Source: Cyclobacteriaceae bacterium
GTDB taxonomy: Bacteria > Bacteroidota > Bacteroidia > Cytophagales > Cyclobacteriaceae
Direction of reading: 5' to 3'
Assembly: GCA_019638255.1 (NCBI GenBank)
Contig: JAHBUD010000001.1
Span: 1,488,001 to 1,552,000, forward strand
DNA length: 64,000 nucleotides
In this document: positions 1 to 8,869 of the stretch, in pieces
How the letters are laid out: every line of letters begins with the position of its first letter
Position numbering within the stretch: the stretch's first letter is position 1
Position numbers and translations under genes: made by a program
The notes under the pieces: generated by a model
The model's database searches: none
The model's input: only the letters and a program-made list of their open reading frames with translations
Told to the model about the DNA's origin: nothing

Positions 1-1200
1 CTCTGGCGGATTTCGAACATGCATTACCTGTATGAAGATTCCATTCACTTTGCTACGCGATTACTTTCCATCAATACAACAGCAGCTGAATGGGGTGGTG
101 TTACCGTTGATGGGGGATTGCTTTTTTTGTCGAACCGGGATACAGGAAATCCGGTAAAACAAATTGACGCCACCACCGGTCAAGCCTTCTTCAAGTTGTT
201 CGAAGCTAATGAAAAACCCGACACCTTGCTGGAAGGGTGGAGTAGACTTTTCGGTTCTCCAACGTTGTATAAAAAGGCCGTTAACGTTCAGGGTAATACA
301 GGTACATTCTCACTATATGCCAACAATAGAAAAATGGTTTATGCTGCAACCGCTGCCACAAAGAATAAGTATGGTATACGGCCGCTAGGATTGTACTTTG
401 CCGAATGGAAAGAAGAAAAATGGCAGGTGTCGGGTGGATTTCCTTACAATGAAAAGGATTTCTCAATTGATGATCCCCATATAAATGAGCAGGGAACTGT
501 TCTCTATTTTTCATCCGATAAGCATGGTGGATATGGCGGAAAGGATATTTATCGATCAGAATGGGTGGACAATAAATGGACACAGCCGGTAAACCTTGGT
601 CCAGAGATAAACACGCCATACGATGAAGCATATCCTTACCTGTTTAACAATGAGCTTTACTTTTCTTCGAACGGACATGCAGGCATGGGCGGATTGGATA
701 TTTTTAAAATTGAGTTGCGTGAGAATGCCGAGCCTGTAAACCTAGGGCATCCGTTAAACTCACCGTATGATGACTTTGCAATTTCTTTTGCCGGTGAAAG
801 GGGAACACATGGTTTTATTAGCTCCAATCGGAAGCGTGGAGGATTAGATGATGATGTGTATGAGTTTGATATGGATATGCAAACTTATCCGTTTTCCATA
901 AGCGGTATTATTAAACAAATGGATCACGACTGGAGTGATTCTTCTGAGGTGCGTGTATTAAGAAATGCACGCATCCGGTTGGTGGATACGGTGCGGAAAG
1001 CTATCGTATATGAAACTAATTCTGATCAGGAAGGTTCTTTTTCACTTATTATACCCTACTTCAGTAAATATGGTATTTATGTTATTGATGAAGATGGTGT
1101 TGAAAACATGGCTGTATTTGAAATTCCCCGCCAACGAAAAGAGTCAACCGTGCATGAAATTGTCGTCATAAAAGATATATTTCAATCCTTAAAGAATTAA
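1..1200 (+). CDS. PD40/WD40-like beta-propeller protein, 5'-truncated
   Basis: The reading frame is open to the first base of the window, so the N-terminus and any signal peptide are missing; the first in-window ATG is at 19. The visible part (about 399 residues) has repeated beta-propeller blades of the PD40 type, with the pattern YFSSD.HGG.GG.DIY and YFSSNGHAGMGGLDIF at about residues 165-240. Such blades are common in Bacteroidota periplasmic or outer-membrane proteins, including OmpA-family envelope proteins. The C-terminal 100 residues look like a beta-sandwich of the carboxypeptidase-regulatory type. The gene ends 18 bp before a histidine kinase and is probably co-transcribed with it, so it might act in the envelope alongside that sensor. 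Its precise role is unknown. Confidence 0.75.
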   Translation, partial: LWRISNMHYLYEDSIHFATRLLSINTTAAEWGGVTVDGGLLFLSNRDTGNPVKQIDATTGQAFFKLFEANEKPDTLLEGWSRLFGSPTLYKKAVNVQGNTGTFSLYANNRKMVYAATAATKNKYGIRPLGLYFAEWKEEKWQVSGGFPYNEKDFSIDDPHINEQGTVLYFSSDKHGGYGGKDIYRSEWVDNKWTQPVNLGPEINTPYDEAYPYLFNNELYFSSNGHAGMGGLDIFKIELRENAEPVNLGHPLNSPYDDFAISFAGERGTHGFISSNRKRGGLDDDVYEFDMDMQTYPFSISGIIKQMDHDWSDSSEVRVLRNARIRLVDTVRKAIVYETNSDQEGSFSLIIPYFSKYGIYVIDEDGVENMAVFEIPRQRKESTVHEIVVIKDIFQSLKN

Positions 1201-1218
1201 GTTTCAGGAATATTTCTG

Positions 1219-3213
1219 ATGCTTGCCAAAATCATGGTATACCGTAGGTGCTCTGTTGCAATTGTAGGCTTACTGATTGCTTTTATCGCATCCGCTCAAA
1301 ACGTACAGCGGGTTCAGGTAAAAACCTTCGATCAGCAATTACGCCCCTCAAAGAATATCGAGTTGTTGATCAATGAGCGAATAAAAGTAAACACTGGTGA
1401 GCGTGGTTCAGATTTTATTGAGATGACCACCCGGGATTTTCCGATTCGATCCGTTGAAGTTTTGAACGAAGGATTTGAGCCTGCATCGTGGAATTTCAGC
1501 AAGGGTGTTCTGGAGATAACGATACGCAAGAAAAACTATCAACTGGTAACGGTTTTGATCGTTAGCAGGCAGCAGCAACCGCTAGTAAGAACGGAAGTTA
1601 CCTATACAGGTGTGCGCAGGTTGAAGCTGAGCACAAATAATGAAGGTAAAATTGACCTCCCTCTTGATCTTGATGAACGTATAACTTCCGCCAGTCAGTT
1701 TATAATTTCAGGTTATACCCCGGTGAATCTGGTTGCCACGGCCAACACCTATTCCCTTACAGTTGAACCCATTCAAGTAGTTTCTGAAACAAAAGCTCCG
1801 GTGGCTCAAGAGGTTCCAAGCCAATCTTATGAGAAAGAGTTGGCTAGTTTGGATACCGCAAAAGGTCTGGCCTCGTTTTACGAAATCATCAGTGACATTC
1901 CTTTAAATAATTTACCAGAGGATGACAAGCGTATTGTTGATGCCCGCTTCAACACGCTGCTAAGAGCCATGCAGGAATCGATGAGAGCGGAAAGACCTGC
2001 CCGTGAAATTGTAACCGATACTACTGCTTTGACTGAAGACATCAGACGCCTGATTCAACAAGCTACACGCGAGGGACAAGAGTTGGAGTATCAGCGTGCT
2101 GAATTCGATCGGCAAATTGATCTGTTCAGTCGCAAAGTTTCGGATGGATTAACCAATCTTGATCCTGAACAGCGTAATAGATTATTGACAGACATCGCGC
2201 TGCTCGAAAAATTGCTGAGTGAAAACCGTACCCGGTTCGAACAGAACCAGGGGGAGTACAGTCAAATTCTAAGTGAACTCAAGGCTCAGTATTTTGATAT
2301 TCAGGAACTTGAGTCGAAACTTACAGAAAGTGAAGCGCTACGCCTGAAAGAGCAACGAGAGTTCCGACAACGGCTTTTTGGAATCCTGGCCGTTGTTATG
2401 GTGTTCAGTGTTTTGATTGTGGTTTTGATTCGGTTGAGTGCGAATTTGCGCAAGCAAAAAAAGCAACTCAGCCTGGCGAATAATGAAATCAGGGTAATCA
2501 ACGCTAACCTTGAGAACATTGTATCCAAACGTACCAAAATGCTTCGTGAAGCCAACGATGAACTAGACACATTTTTGTACAAAGCATCGCACGATTTAAG
2601 AACCCCCGTTGCTTCCATTTACGGGTTATGTAACCTGGTCGATCATATCTCAAAAGAGGAGTTCCTGGAGAAGATCAGGAGTTCAACGGCCCGTATGGAT
2701 CGGTTACTGACTAGCCTGAACGTGATTAGTGAGATTAACCAACCCAGCGATTACGGCATTATTGATTTAAGAAGTGTTGCCCAAAATATTCTTAACAAAT
2801 TCAGTGATGATATCGCGCAATATCATGTCGATGTTCTTTTCTTTTGTCCTGAATCTGTTTTTCTTAAAACATATCCAAGCCTGTTAGAAGTCGTGATAAC
2901 CAACATGATCGATAATGCCATATTTTTTGGCTCATTGAAGAATGTAGATGGACAGCGCATGACTCTTTCCATCACACAACAAAATGGTCGTATTGAAATT
3001 ATGGTGGAGGACAACGGCATTGGCATTGATGAGACCATTCGCCCGAATATTTTTAACATGTTTTTTAAAGGAACAGAGAATTCACGCGGTAATGGACTCG
3101 GACTTTACATTATCAGTCGTTGTTTACGCCCAATGAAGGGTTCCGTAGAGGTTGATTCGCAACTCGGTGTGTTTAGTAAGTTTAGTGTAAGCCTACCAAT
3201 TGATATAAAATAA
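1219..3213 (+). CDS. membrane sensor histidine kinase
   Basis: This is a 664-residue kinase with an N-terminal signal peptide (residues 1-27, ending ASAQ), a periplasmic region to about 385 whose second half is helical and Glu/Gln-rich, one transmembrane segment at about 388-407, a short coiled coil, and a cytoplasmic kinase core. The H-box is SHDLRTP with the phospho-acceptor His at 458. The N-box (NMIDNA) lies near 562, G1 (DNGIGID) near 597 and G2 (GNGLGLYI) near 625. There is no receiver domain and no response regulator next to it, so the partner must be elsewhere. The sensory domain resembles no family I can name. ATG at 1219 is used; ATG at 1234 also gives a good signal peptide. Confidence 0.88.
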   Translation: MLAKIMVYRRCSVAIVGLLIAFIASAQNVQRVQVKTFDQQLRPSKNIELLINERIKVNTGERGSDFIEMTTRDFPIRSVEVLNEGFEPASWNFSKGVLEITIRKKNYQLVTVLIVSRQQQPLVRTEVTYTGVRRLKLSTNNEGKIDLPLDLDERITSASQFIISGYTPVNLVATANTYSLTVEPIQVVSETKAPVAQEVPSQSYEKELASLDTAKGLASFYEIISDIPLNNLPEDDKRIVDARFNTLLRAMQESMRAERPAREIVTDTTALTEDIRRLIQQATREGQELEYQRAEFDRQIDLFSRKVSDGLTNLDPEQRNRLLTDIALLEKLLSENRTRFEQNQGEYSQILSELKAQYFDIQELESKLTESEALRLKEQREFRQRLFGILAVVMVFSVLIVVLIRLSANLRKQKKQLSLANNEIRVINANLENIVSKRTKMLREANDELDTFLYKASHDLRTPVASIYGLCNLVDHISKEEFLEKIRSSTARMDRLLTSLNVISEINQPSDYGIIDLRSVAQNILNKFSDDIAQYHVDVLFFCPESVFLKTYPSLLEVVITNMIDNAIFFGSLKNVDGQRMTLSITQQNGRIEIMVEDNGIGIDETIRPNIFNMFFKGTENSRGNGLGLYIISRCLRPMKGSVEVDSQLGVFSKFSVSLPIDIK

Positions 3214-3250
3214 AAATTCCAGATCGTATTGAACGACCTGGAATTTTTTA
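3212..3250. terminator. bidirectional intrinsic terminator
   Basis: The arms AAATTCCAG and CTGGAATTT form a perfect 9-bp stem that extends inward with CG pairs. The stem is flanked by A-rich sequence on the left and a T-run on the right. It lies between the convergent histidine kinase and S10 peptidase genes and can serve both. Confidence 0.8.
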
Positions 3251-3264
3251 GGAGTTAGTCTAAC

Positions 3265-4737
3265 TTAATATTTTGCCGGCTGACCTTTCTTAGGGGTTGA
3301 TTTCAAAATGAAATCGCGGATGTGTTCATTCGAAGTGGCCAGGTCCTCCTCGCGCAGGTACATCATGTGGCCACTGCGATACCCTTCAAACCGAAAACGA
3401 TCTTTCAATTTTCCACTTGGATCCAATTGCCACATCGTGTATTTCGCTTCAAAATAAGTGGTTGCGCCATCAAAGTATCCACACTGGAACATCACGTTAA
3501 GGTACGGATTGGCGGCCATCGCCTGACGAAGATTTACACCGGTATTGTCGTTGTTGCGATCCCATGGGTGTACCGGACCAAACATATTGTATTTAACATC
3601 CGTTTTGTATTTCAACACTTCACGCAGATAATAATTGATGGCAGGAGTGAAAGAATGCAACCATGATGTTAACTCCGAGTTATAGTCAGGTCGGTCACCG
3701 GCATCCTTACGATCAATACCCAGGTAGCGAGAATCCAGCCGACCAACAGTATATCCTTTATCGCGCAACAGTTCTTTCCAGAAAAATGAAGTGGGCACAT
3801 CAAGATTATGTTGCAGAATTACTTTTTCAGAAATGCCGGAGTAGTAAGCCATTTTCGCGGCTACTTGTTTGCGCTTTGAATCATCAAGAAAGCCACCACG
3901 GGCAATAGCCGGTATTACTTCATTAATAGTATACTCTTCTACTTCTGGAAGCAGTTCCGTCAGGTCTCTCCGTTGTAATTCAGCCGGCAATGCCTTTTGA
4001 TACCAGGCGGCTGCAGTGAAGTAGGGTAAGCGGTTGGCAGCTTCAACCTGATCGCCTCGGTTAATGCCTAGGCCGGTAGGGGATACCAAGATCACGCCAT
4101 TCAAATACATCCATTGGGCGTTTTGTAATTCAAGTGCAAGCCCGGACACCCTTGTAGTGCCATAGCTTTCCCCAATCAAATACTTGGCTGATTGCCACCG
4201 GTTTTTTCTGGAAACAAATGTGGTCATCCATTCGGCCAGGTATTTAATGTCGGCATTTACGCCAAAGAACTCTTCACGCTTGGCATCTTTATCCAAAATG
4301 CGTGAGTAGCCGGTGTTAACCGGATCGATGTAAACAATATCAGCCACATCAAGAATGCTATGCGGATTTTCCTTTACGCCATAGGGCTGTACCGGGTAGC
4401 CTTCCTTGTCGATTTCGAGTATGCGCGGGCCAGTATAGGCCACATGCATCCAAACTGATGCAGATCCAGGTCCACCGTTATAGGAGAAAATAAGCGGGCG
4501 GGATGCTTTGTCTTTAATATCGCTTCGTTCGTAATAGGTATAGAACAGCGAGGCGATGGGTTTTCCTTCAGCATTCCATATTGGTTGCGTTCCGGCTGTA
4601 GCTGTGTAGGGTATTACTTTTCCCTTTACGGTTACAGTGCTGTTTGTGGTTACGGCTGATTCGCCCTCCAGCACACGTTGGGCAACGGTGGAGCCGACAA
4701 CCAGGATAACGAGGAGTAGGGTATAAAGATTTTTCAT
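3265..4737 (-). CDS. secreted serine carboxypeptidase (peptidase family S10)
   Basis: This 490-residue protein has a signal peptide (residues 1-19, ending TVAQ) and family S10 hallmarks. The oxyanion region FSYNGGPGSAS lies near residue 90. The nucleophile motif is GESYG, with Ser191. The Asp-containing segment CGYFDGAT and the C-terminal His in SGHMMYL complete the triad. S10 enzymes remove C-terminal residues from peptides, often at acidic pH. Export suggests it digests peptides in the periplasm or outside the cell. It is a single-gene unit between two terminators. Confidence 0.88.
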   Translation of the reverse strand: MKNLYTLLLVILVVGSTVAQRVLEGESAVTTNSTVTVKGKVIPYTATAGTQPIWNAEGKPIASLFYTYYERSDIKDKASRPLIFSYNGGPGSASVWMHVAYTGPRILEIDKEGYPVQPYGVKENPHSILDVADIVYIDPVNTGYSRILDKDAKREEFFGVNADIKYLAEWMTTFVSRKNRWQSAKYLIGESYGTTRVSGLALELQNAQWMYLNGVILVSPTGLGINRGDQVEAANRLPYFTAAAWYQKALPAELQRRDLTELLPEVEEYTINEVIPAIARGGFLDDSKRKQVAAKMAYYSGISEKVILQHNLDVPTSFFWKELLRDKGYTVGRLDSRYLGIDRKDAGDRPDYNSELTSWLHSFTPAINYYLREVLKYKTDVKYNMFGPVHPWDRNNDNTGVNLRQAMAANPYLNVMFQCGYFDGATTYFEAKYTMWQLDPSGKLKDRFRFEGYRSGHMMYLREEDLATSNEHIRDFILKSTPKKGQPAKY

Positions 4738-4751
4738 AGGTATGGGTTTAG

Positions 4752-4771
4752 TACTTTCAATACCGAAAGTA
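4752..4771. promoter_or_regulatory. inverted repeat upstream of the S10 peptidase
   Basis: A perfect 7-bp inverted repeat, TACTTTC-N6-GAAAGTA, sits 15 bp upstream of the peptidase start codon. On the minus strand one arm reads TACTTTCG, one base from the TAnnTTTG -7 consensus, so the repeat may overlap the promoter and act as an operator. This is inferred from symmetry and position only. Confidence 0.3.
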
Positions 4772-4841
4772 GAGGTTAATATGAAAACCTGTAGCAGGAA
4801 TTTTTTAAGCGGTGTTAGAACTAACCGAGCGTATTCGGCAT

Positions 4842-4873
4842 AAAAAAAGCCCCATCCCGATAGGGGATAGGGC
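4842..4873 (-). terminator. intrinsic terminator of the YceI gene
   Basis: On the minus strand GCCCTATCCC and GGGATGGGGC pair around a short loop and are followed by seven T residues. It lies 26 bp past the stop codon of the YceI-family gene. Confidence 0.8.
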
Positions 4874-4898
4874 CTTCATCCTAAAACTGACTCTTTTC

Positions 4899-5444
4899 TT
4901 ATTGAATTTTCGCCAATTCAGCGTTAATGTGGATTTTCACATCTTCGCTTACTACCATGCCACCCGCTTCGGTAAGGGCATTCCAGTTTAATCCAAAATC
5001 TTTGCGGTTAATTTTTCCGTTGATTTCGAAACCGGCTTTGGTATTTCCCCAAGGATCAACCATTGTTCCACCAAATTCAACATCCAATACTAAAGCTTTT
5101 GTTGTGCCGCGGATGGTAAGGGCGCCATCCAGTTTGTAATCGTTTCCCGACTCTTTCTTCAATGTTCCGGTGAAGTCGAGTGTAGGATATTCATCGGCCG
5201 CAAAGAAATCAGCTGACTTTAGGTGACCATCACGGTCGGCCTGATTGGTATCGATGCTGTTTACATCTAAGCTGAAGTTTACTTTTGCACCATCGAAATC
5301 TTCGCTTTCGCTTTCTACGTTTCCGCTAAACTTTTTGAAGAAGCCCGTTACGGTGGCGATTACCAGGTGCTTCACTTTAAATTGAACTTCGGTGTGGGTG
5401 GTGTCTAAATTCCACTGGGTTGCTACTGCTGTTGCTGTTGACAT
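4899..5444 (-). CDS. YceI-family protein
   Basis: This 181-residue protein matches the YceI lipocalin-like fold along its whole length. It starts with WNLDTTHTEVQFKVKH, then has the DGHLKSADFF motif near residues 72-81 and the IRGTTK...F motif near 110-125. Family members bind polyisoprenoid or amphiphilic ligands. Many YceI proteins are periplasmic, but this one has no signal peptide before the fold, so it is probably cytoplasmic. It lies downstream of a Crp/Fnr-type regulator on the same strand with a 125-bp gap that holds a candidate promoter, so it may be a target of that regulator. Confidence 0.85.
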   Translation of the reverse strand: MSTATAVATQWNLDTTHTEVQFKVKHLVIATVTGFFKKFSGNVESESEDFDGAKVNFSLDVNSIDTNQADRDGHLKSADFFAADEYPTLDFTGTLKKESGNDYKLDGALTIRGTTKALVLDVEFGGTMVDPWGNTKAGFEINGKINRKDFGLNWNALTEAGGMVVSEDVKIHINAELAKIQ

Positions 5445-5488
5445 AGTGTTATTTTTTAATGGTTAATAATTAATTCAAAATGATAACA

Positions 5489-5496
5489 CAAAGGTA
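5489..5496 (-). promoter_or_regulatory. candidate -7 promoter element for the YceI gene
   Basis: The minus strand reads TACCTTTG, a perfect match to the Bacteroidota -7 consensus TAnnTTTG, 45 bp upstream of the start codon. No clear TTTG -33 element is visible at the expected distance, so the promoter may depend on an activator. Confidence 0.4.
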
Positions 5497-5569
5497 TTGT
5501 CAACGATTCGCCCACAGGGTTGAACCAGGTTAAGAAGGAGGGTGAAAGGACTTGAACTAGATTAAGAAA

Positions 5570-6151
5570 TCATTTTTCCATCCGCTTTCTGCGGATTTTA
5601 CTGAGAAATTCAGGGGTTATCCCCAGGTATGAAGCAATGTATTTGAGCGGAACGAACTGCTCAAGTTGCGGATACTTTTGTTGAAAGTATTCATACCGCT
5701 GCTCAGCCGTAAATGAAAACGCCTGAACAATCCGCTGTTGGTGTGTTACCAGCGAGTTTTGAAACATAATCCGGAAGAAGCGTTCAAATATCGGGTAGCG
5801 ATCCACCAATTCCTCTAACCGTATTTTTGGAAGCATAAAAATCTCACTATCAGCTAACGCACGGGTTGAGTAAATGGAGGATTGATTCTGGGTAAGACTG
5901 TGCAAATCGGCAGTCCACCAACCAGCGGTGGAAAATTGGATTACATGGTCATTAGCGGATGGGTCGGTGAAATATGTCATCAGGCAGCCTGAATTCACAT
6001 GAATAAAATTGGTGGTGACTTCTCCGGACTGTTCTACGAAATCACCCTGCTTCACATTTACCGGTATCAGCAGCGATGTAAAGAACTCCCTTTCTTCCGG
6101 GGTTAATGTTACATGACGCGTGATATGCGATAGTATTCCCTTCGTATCCAT
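5570..6151 (-). CDS. Crp/Fnr-family transcriptional regulator
   Basis: The protein has an N-terminal cyclic-nucleotide-binding-like beta-roll (about residues 15-115) and a C-terminal helix-turn-helix, IASYLGITPEFLSKIRRK, close to its end. It lacks the cysteines of an Fnr iron-sulfur cluster, and no canonical cAMP-binding signature is seen. Many Bacteroidota carry such short Crp-like regulators of unknown ligand. I start it at the internal ATG (MDTKGIL, 193 residues); an upstream in-frame ATG at 6199 would add 16 residues unlike the family. It is divergent from the YpdA-type reductase gene and upstream of the YceI gene, both plausible targets. Confidence 0.8.
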   Translation of the reverse strand: MDTKGILSHITRHVTLTPEEREFFTSLLIPVNVKQGDFVEQSGEVTTNFIHVNSGCLMTYFTDPSANDHVIQFSTAGWWTADLHSLTQNQSSIYSTRALADSEIFMLPKIRLEELVDRYPIFERFFRIMFQNSLVTHQQRIVQAFSFTAEQRYEYFQQKYPQLEQFVPLKYIASYLGITPEFLSKIRRKRMEK

Positions 6152-6232
6152 AGCCACGAAGATAAACGTAGAATTGAAACTGTTCCTTGAAATATGCATG
6201 TATGCTGCAGATACTTTTTGTAATTATGCAGT

Positions 6233-7195
6233 ATGCAGGATTTGATTATTGTCGGGGGTGGCCCTATCGGCCTGGCTTGTGGAGTTGAAGCAAAAAAGGC
6301 CGGTTTGAAGTACACTATAATAGAGAAGGGCTGTCTGGTAAATTCATTATACCACTACCCCCTTAACATGACTTTCTTTTCTACCAGCGATCGCCTGGAG
6401 ATTGGAGAAGTCCCCTTCATTTCACATGGGCCTAAACCAAACCGATCGGAAGCACTTGAATATTACCGTAGGGTTTGCGCCACACATCAGCTATCCATTA
6501 AACTTTATGAAAAGGTTCAGCGGATTGTAAAAGAAAATGAACAATTCACTGTAGTAACCGACAAAGACCGTTACACAGCAAAGGCTGTTGTGCTTGCCCT
6601 TGGATTTTATGATCTACCGTATTTATTGAATGTGCCCGGTGAGGATTTGCCGAAAGTAAAGCATTACTACGATGAGCCGCATCCCTATTTCGGACAAAAA
6701 ATTGTAGTTATTGGGGCGGCCAACTCCGCGGTTGATGTTGCCTTGGAGACTTATCGCAAAGGTGCAGAAGTTACCATGGTAATTCGTGAGCCGGAGCTGA
6801 GGGATAGTGTTAAATATTGGGTCAAGCCCGATATCGAAAATCGAATTAAGGAAGGTTCCATTAAAGCCTTTTTCAATTCCGAAATCATTTCCATTCAGGA
6901 AAAAAACGTAAACATTCGCACACCGGAGGGTGAACTTCAACTTCAAAACGATTTTGTGCTGGCCATGACGGGCTATCAGCCACCTTTTGATTTTATGAAG
7001 CAAGCAGGAGTAAGTTTTCAACAGGATGAATTTCACACACCTGTGTATAATGAAAGTACTATGGAAACAACGACTCCCGGACTTTACCTGGCCGGTGTTG
7101 TTTGTGGTGGATTAAAAACCAACAAATGGTTTATTGAGAATTCGCGCGAGCATGCAAGCATCATCGTGAATCATTTTATTGAAACCAGAACTTGA
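6233..7195 (+). CDS. ypdA: YpdA-family FAD/NADPH disulfide reductase (putative bacillithiol disulfide reductase)
   Basis: This 320-residue flavoprotein has an FAD dinucleotide motif GGGPIGLACG at the N-terminus and a second Rossmann motif, VIGAANSAVDVALE, at about residues 160-175 for NADPH. The segment SLYHYPLNMTFFSTSDRLEIG is typical of YpdA. There is no CxxC active site, which separates it from thioredoxin reductases. YpdA (Bdr) is the NADPH-dependent reductase of bacillithiol disulfide in Firmicutes, and bacillithiol genes also occur in some Bacteroidota. None is in this window, so the substrate is inferred. The next gene starts 6 bp after its stop. Confidence 0.8.
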   Translation: MQDLIIVGGGPIGLACGVEAKKAGLKYTIIEKGCLVNSLYHYPLNMTFFSTSDRLEIGEVPFISHGPKPNRSEALEYYRRVCATHQLSIKLYEKVQRIVKENEQFTVVTDKDRYTAKAVVLALGFYDLPYLLNVPGEDLPKVKHYYDEPHPYFGQKIVVIGAANSAVDVALETYRKGAEVTMVIREPELRDSVKYWVKPDIENRIKEGSIKAFFNSEIISIQEKNVNIRTPEGELQLQNDFVLAMTGYQPPFDFMKQAGVSFQQDEFHTPVYNESTMETTTPGLYLAGVVCGGLKTNKWFIENSREHASIIVNHFIETRT

Positions 7196-7201
7196 GGAAT
7201 T

Positions 7202-7690
7202 GTGAATATTGATTTGAAAGATTTTAACAAACGTTCAAAACAACTTTCGCAGGAAAATAGAAAGTTTCTGATGGGATTGAAGAAGAAAGATCCCCGAAAG
7301 CTCGACCATGCTTTTCACAGCCTTCATGAAGAAGTGTTTGAAGGAACAGATTGCCTTACCTGCGCCAATTGCTGCAAGACAACCAGCCCAATATTTTATC
7401 AAACCGATATTGAACGGGTAGCCAAGGCGTTGCGCATGAAACCGGGTGACTTCATTGAGCAGTATTTGCGCGTGGATGAGGACAACGATTATGTGCTGAA
7501 ATCAGCTCCATGCCCGTTTTTGGATGAAGATAATTATTGCAGCGTGTACGAAAGTCGACCGAAAGCCTGCCGTGAGTACCCACATACCGATCGCAAAAAG
7601 ATGATCCAGGTCATGGATTTAACGCATAAAAATACGTTGGTTTGCCCTGCAGTACTGGAAATTGTGGAGCGAATGAAGAAGTTGATATAA
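7202..7690 (+). CDS. YkgJ-family cysteine-cluster protein
   Basis: This is a 162-residue soluble protein with the PF03692 cysteine pattern. CLTCANCC lies near residues 52-59, followed by CPFLDEDNYCSVYESRPKAC around 102-121 and a late Cys near 147. The family is described as a zinc- or iron-binding cluster; its function is unknown. The start is GTG at 7202, supported by GAGG just upstream and tight spacing to ypdA, which suggests one transcript. Confidence 0.85.
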   Translation: MNIDLKDFNKRSKQLSQENRKFLMGLKKKDPRKLDHAFHSLHEEVFEGTDCLTCANCCKTTSPIFYQTDIERVAKALRMKPGDFIEQYLRVDEDNDYVLKSAPCPFLDEDNYCSVYESRPKACREYPHTDRKKMIQVMDLTHKNTLVCPAVLEIVERMKKLI

Positions 7691-7741
7691 TACTATCTTA
7701 GCAACTCCGCACCTTCACGGTGCAACATATAAATTCAGAGA

Positions 7742-8869
7742 ATGAAATTTAAAGTGCTACTGACTTTCCTGCTATTCTCCACAGTAGTTTCAGCTCAACA
7801 GCGTGCCCGCGACCTGGGCATAACCATTGGTGTTTTACCGGTAGGTAAATTCAATGCCATTACCGATGTGGTGGGTGTTACCGTAGGACACACCACACTA
7901 ATCAAGGGAAATAATGTCCGTACAGGAGTTACAGCCATACTTCCGCATACCGGAAATTTATTCCAGCAGAAAGTACCGGCAGCCATTTTTGTTGGCAACG
8001 GTTTTGGTAAACTGGCCGGCATTACACAGGTTAATGAGCTCGGCAATCTTGAAACTCCAATTATCCTAACCAATACACTCAGTGTTTCAACCGCCATAGA
8101 AGCCGTTATTGATTTTACCTTGAACTTGCCCGGTAATGAAACTATACAATCTGTGAATGCCGTTGTTGGTGAAACCAACGATGGGTACTTGAATGACATC
8201 CGTGGCAGGCATGTATCGAAAGCTGATGTGTTGAATGCGATAAGCGTTGCAGATATCGGTAAAGTGGAGGAAGGTAACGTTGGGGCTGGCACCGGTACAG
8301 TTTGCTTTGGCTTCAAGGGTGGAATCGGTACATCTTCGCGTAAGCTTCCGGCAAACCTTGGCGGATATACGGTGGGTGTGTTGGTTCAAACCAATTTTGG
8401 TGGGGTTTTACAAATTGATGGTGCACCGGTAGGCGAGGTGTTGAATAAGTTTTACCTGAGTGGTCAGCTTAAGAATAATCCAGACGGTTCATGCATGATT
8501 GTGGTGGCAACAGATGCTCCGCTGGATGCGCGTAACCTGGAGCGGCTCGCGCAGCGCGCCATGCTCGGATTGGCCAAGACCGGTGGAATAGCATCGAATG
8601 GAAGTGGTGATTATGCTATTGCTTTTTCTACAGCAGAAAGCATTCGTGTAAAGCATGAAAAACCTTCGCCCTTAGATACGGTAACGTTGGTTCGGAACGA
8701 TGCGATGTCGCCCCTGTTTATGGCAACCATTGAAGCTACGGAAGAAGCCATCATCAACTCATTATTAATGGCCAAGACTATGGTTGGAAAAGATGGGAGA
8801 AAGGTGGAGGCACTACCGCACGATGAGGTGATCCGGATTTTGAAAGAACATAACCTGTTGAAGAAATGA
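7742..8869 (+). CDS. secreted P1-family peptidase (DmpA-type aminopeptidase)
   Basis: This 375-residue protein has a signal peptide (residues 1-19, ending VSAQ) and the P1/DmpA fold. It begins with a RDLGI..G..PVGKFNAITDV segment and carries the self-cleavage and nucleophile site NGSGDYAIAF near the C-terminal third, with Ser288 following Gly287. Family members autoprocess at this Gly-Ser bond and act as L-aminopeptidase/D-amidase/esterase or as beta-peptidyl aminopeptidase. The signal peptide places it in the periplasm. Its stop overlaps the start of the class IV aminotransferase (ATGA), so the two are translationally coupled. Confidence 0.88.
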   Translation: MKFKVLLTFLLFSTVVSAQQRARDLGITIGVLPVGKFNAITDVVGVTVGHTTLIKGNNVRTGVTAILPHTGNLFQQKVPAAIFVGNGFGKLAGITQVNELGNLETPIILTNTLSVSTAIEAVIDFTLNLPGNETIQSVNAVVGETNDGYLNDIRGRHVSKADVLNAISVADIGKVEEGNVGAGTGTVCFGFKGGIGTSSRKLPANLGGYTVGVLVQTNFGGVLQIDGAPVGEVLNKFYLSGQLKNNPDGSCMIVVATDAPLDARNLERLAQRAMLGLAKTGGIASNGSGDYAIAFSTAESIRVKHEKPSPLDTVTLVRNDAMSPLFMATIEATEEAIINSLLMAKTMVGKDGRKVEALPHDEVIRILKEHNLLKK

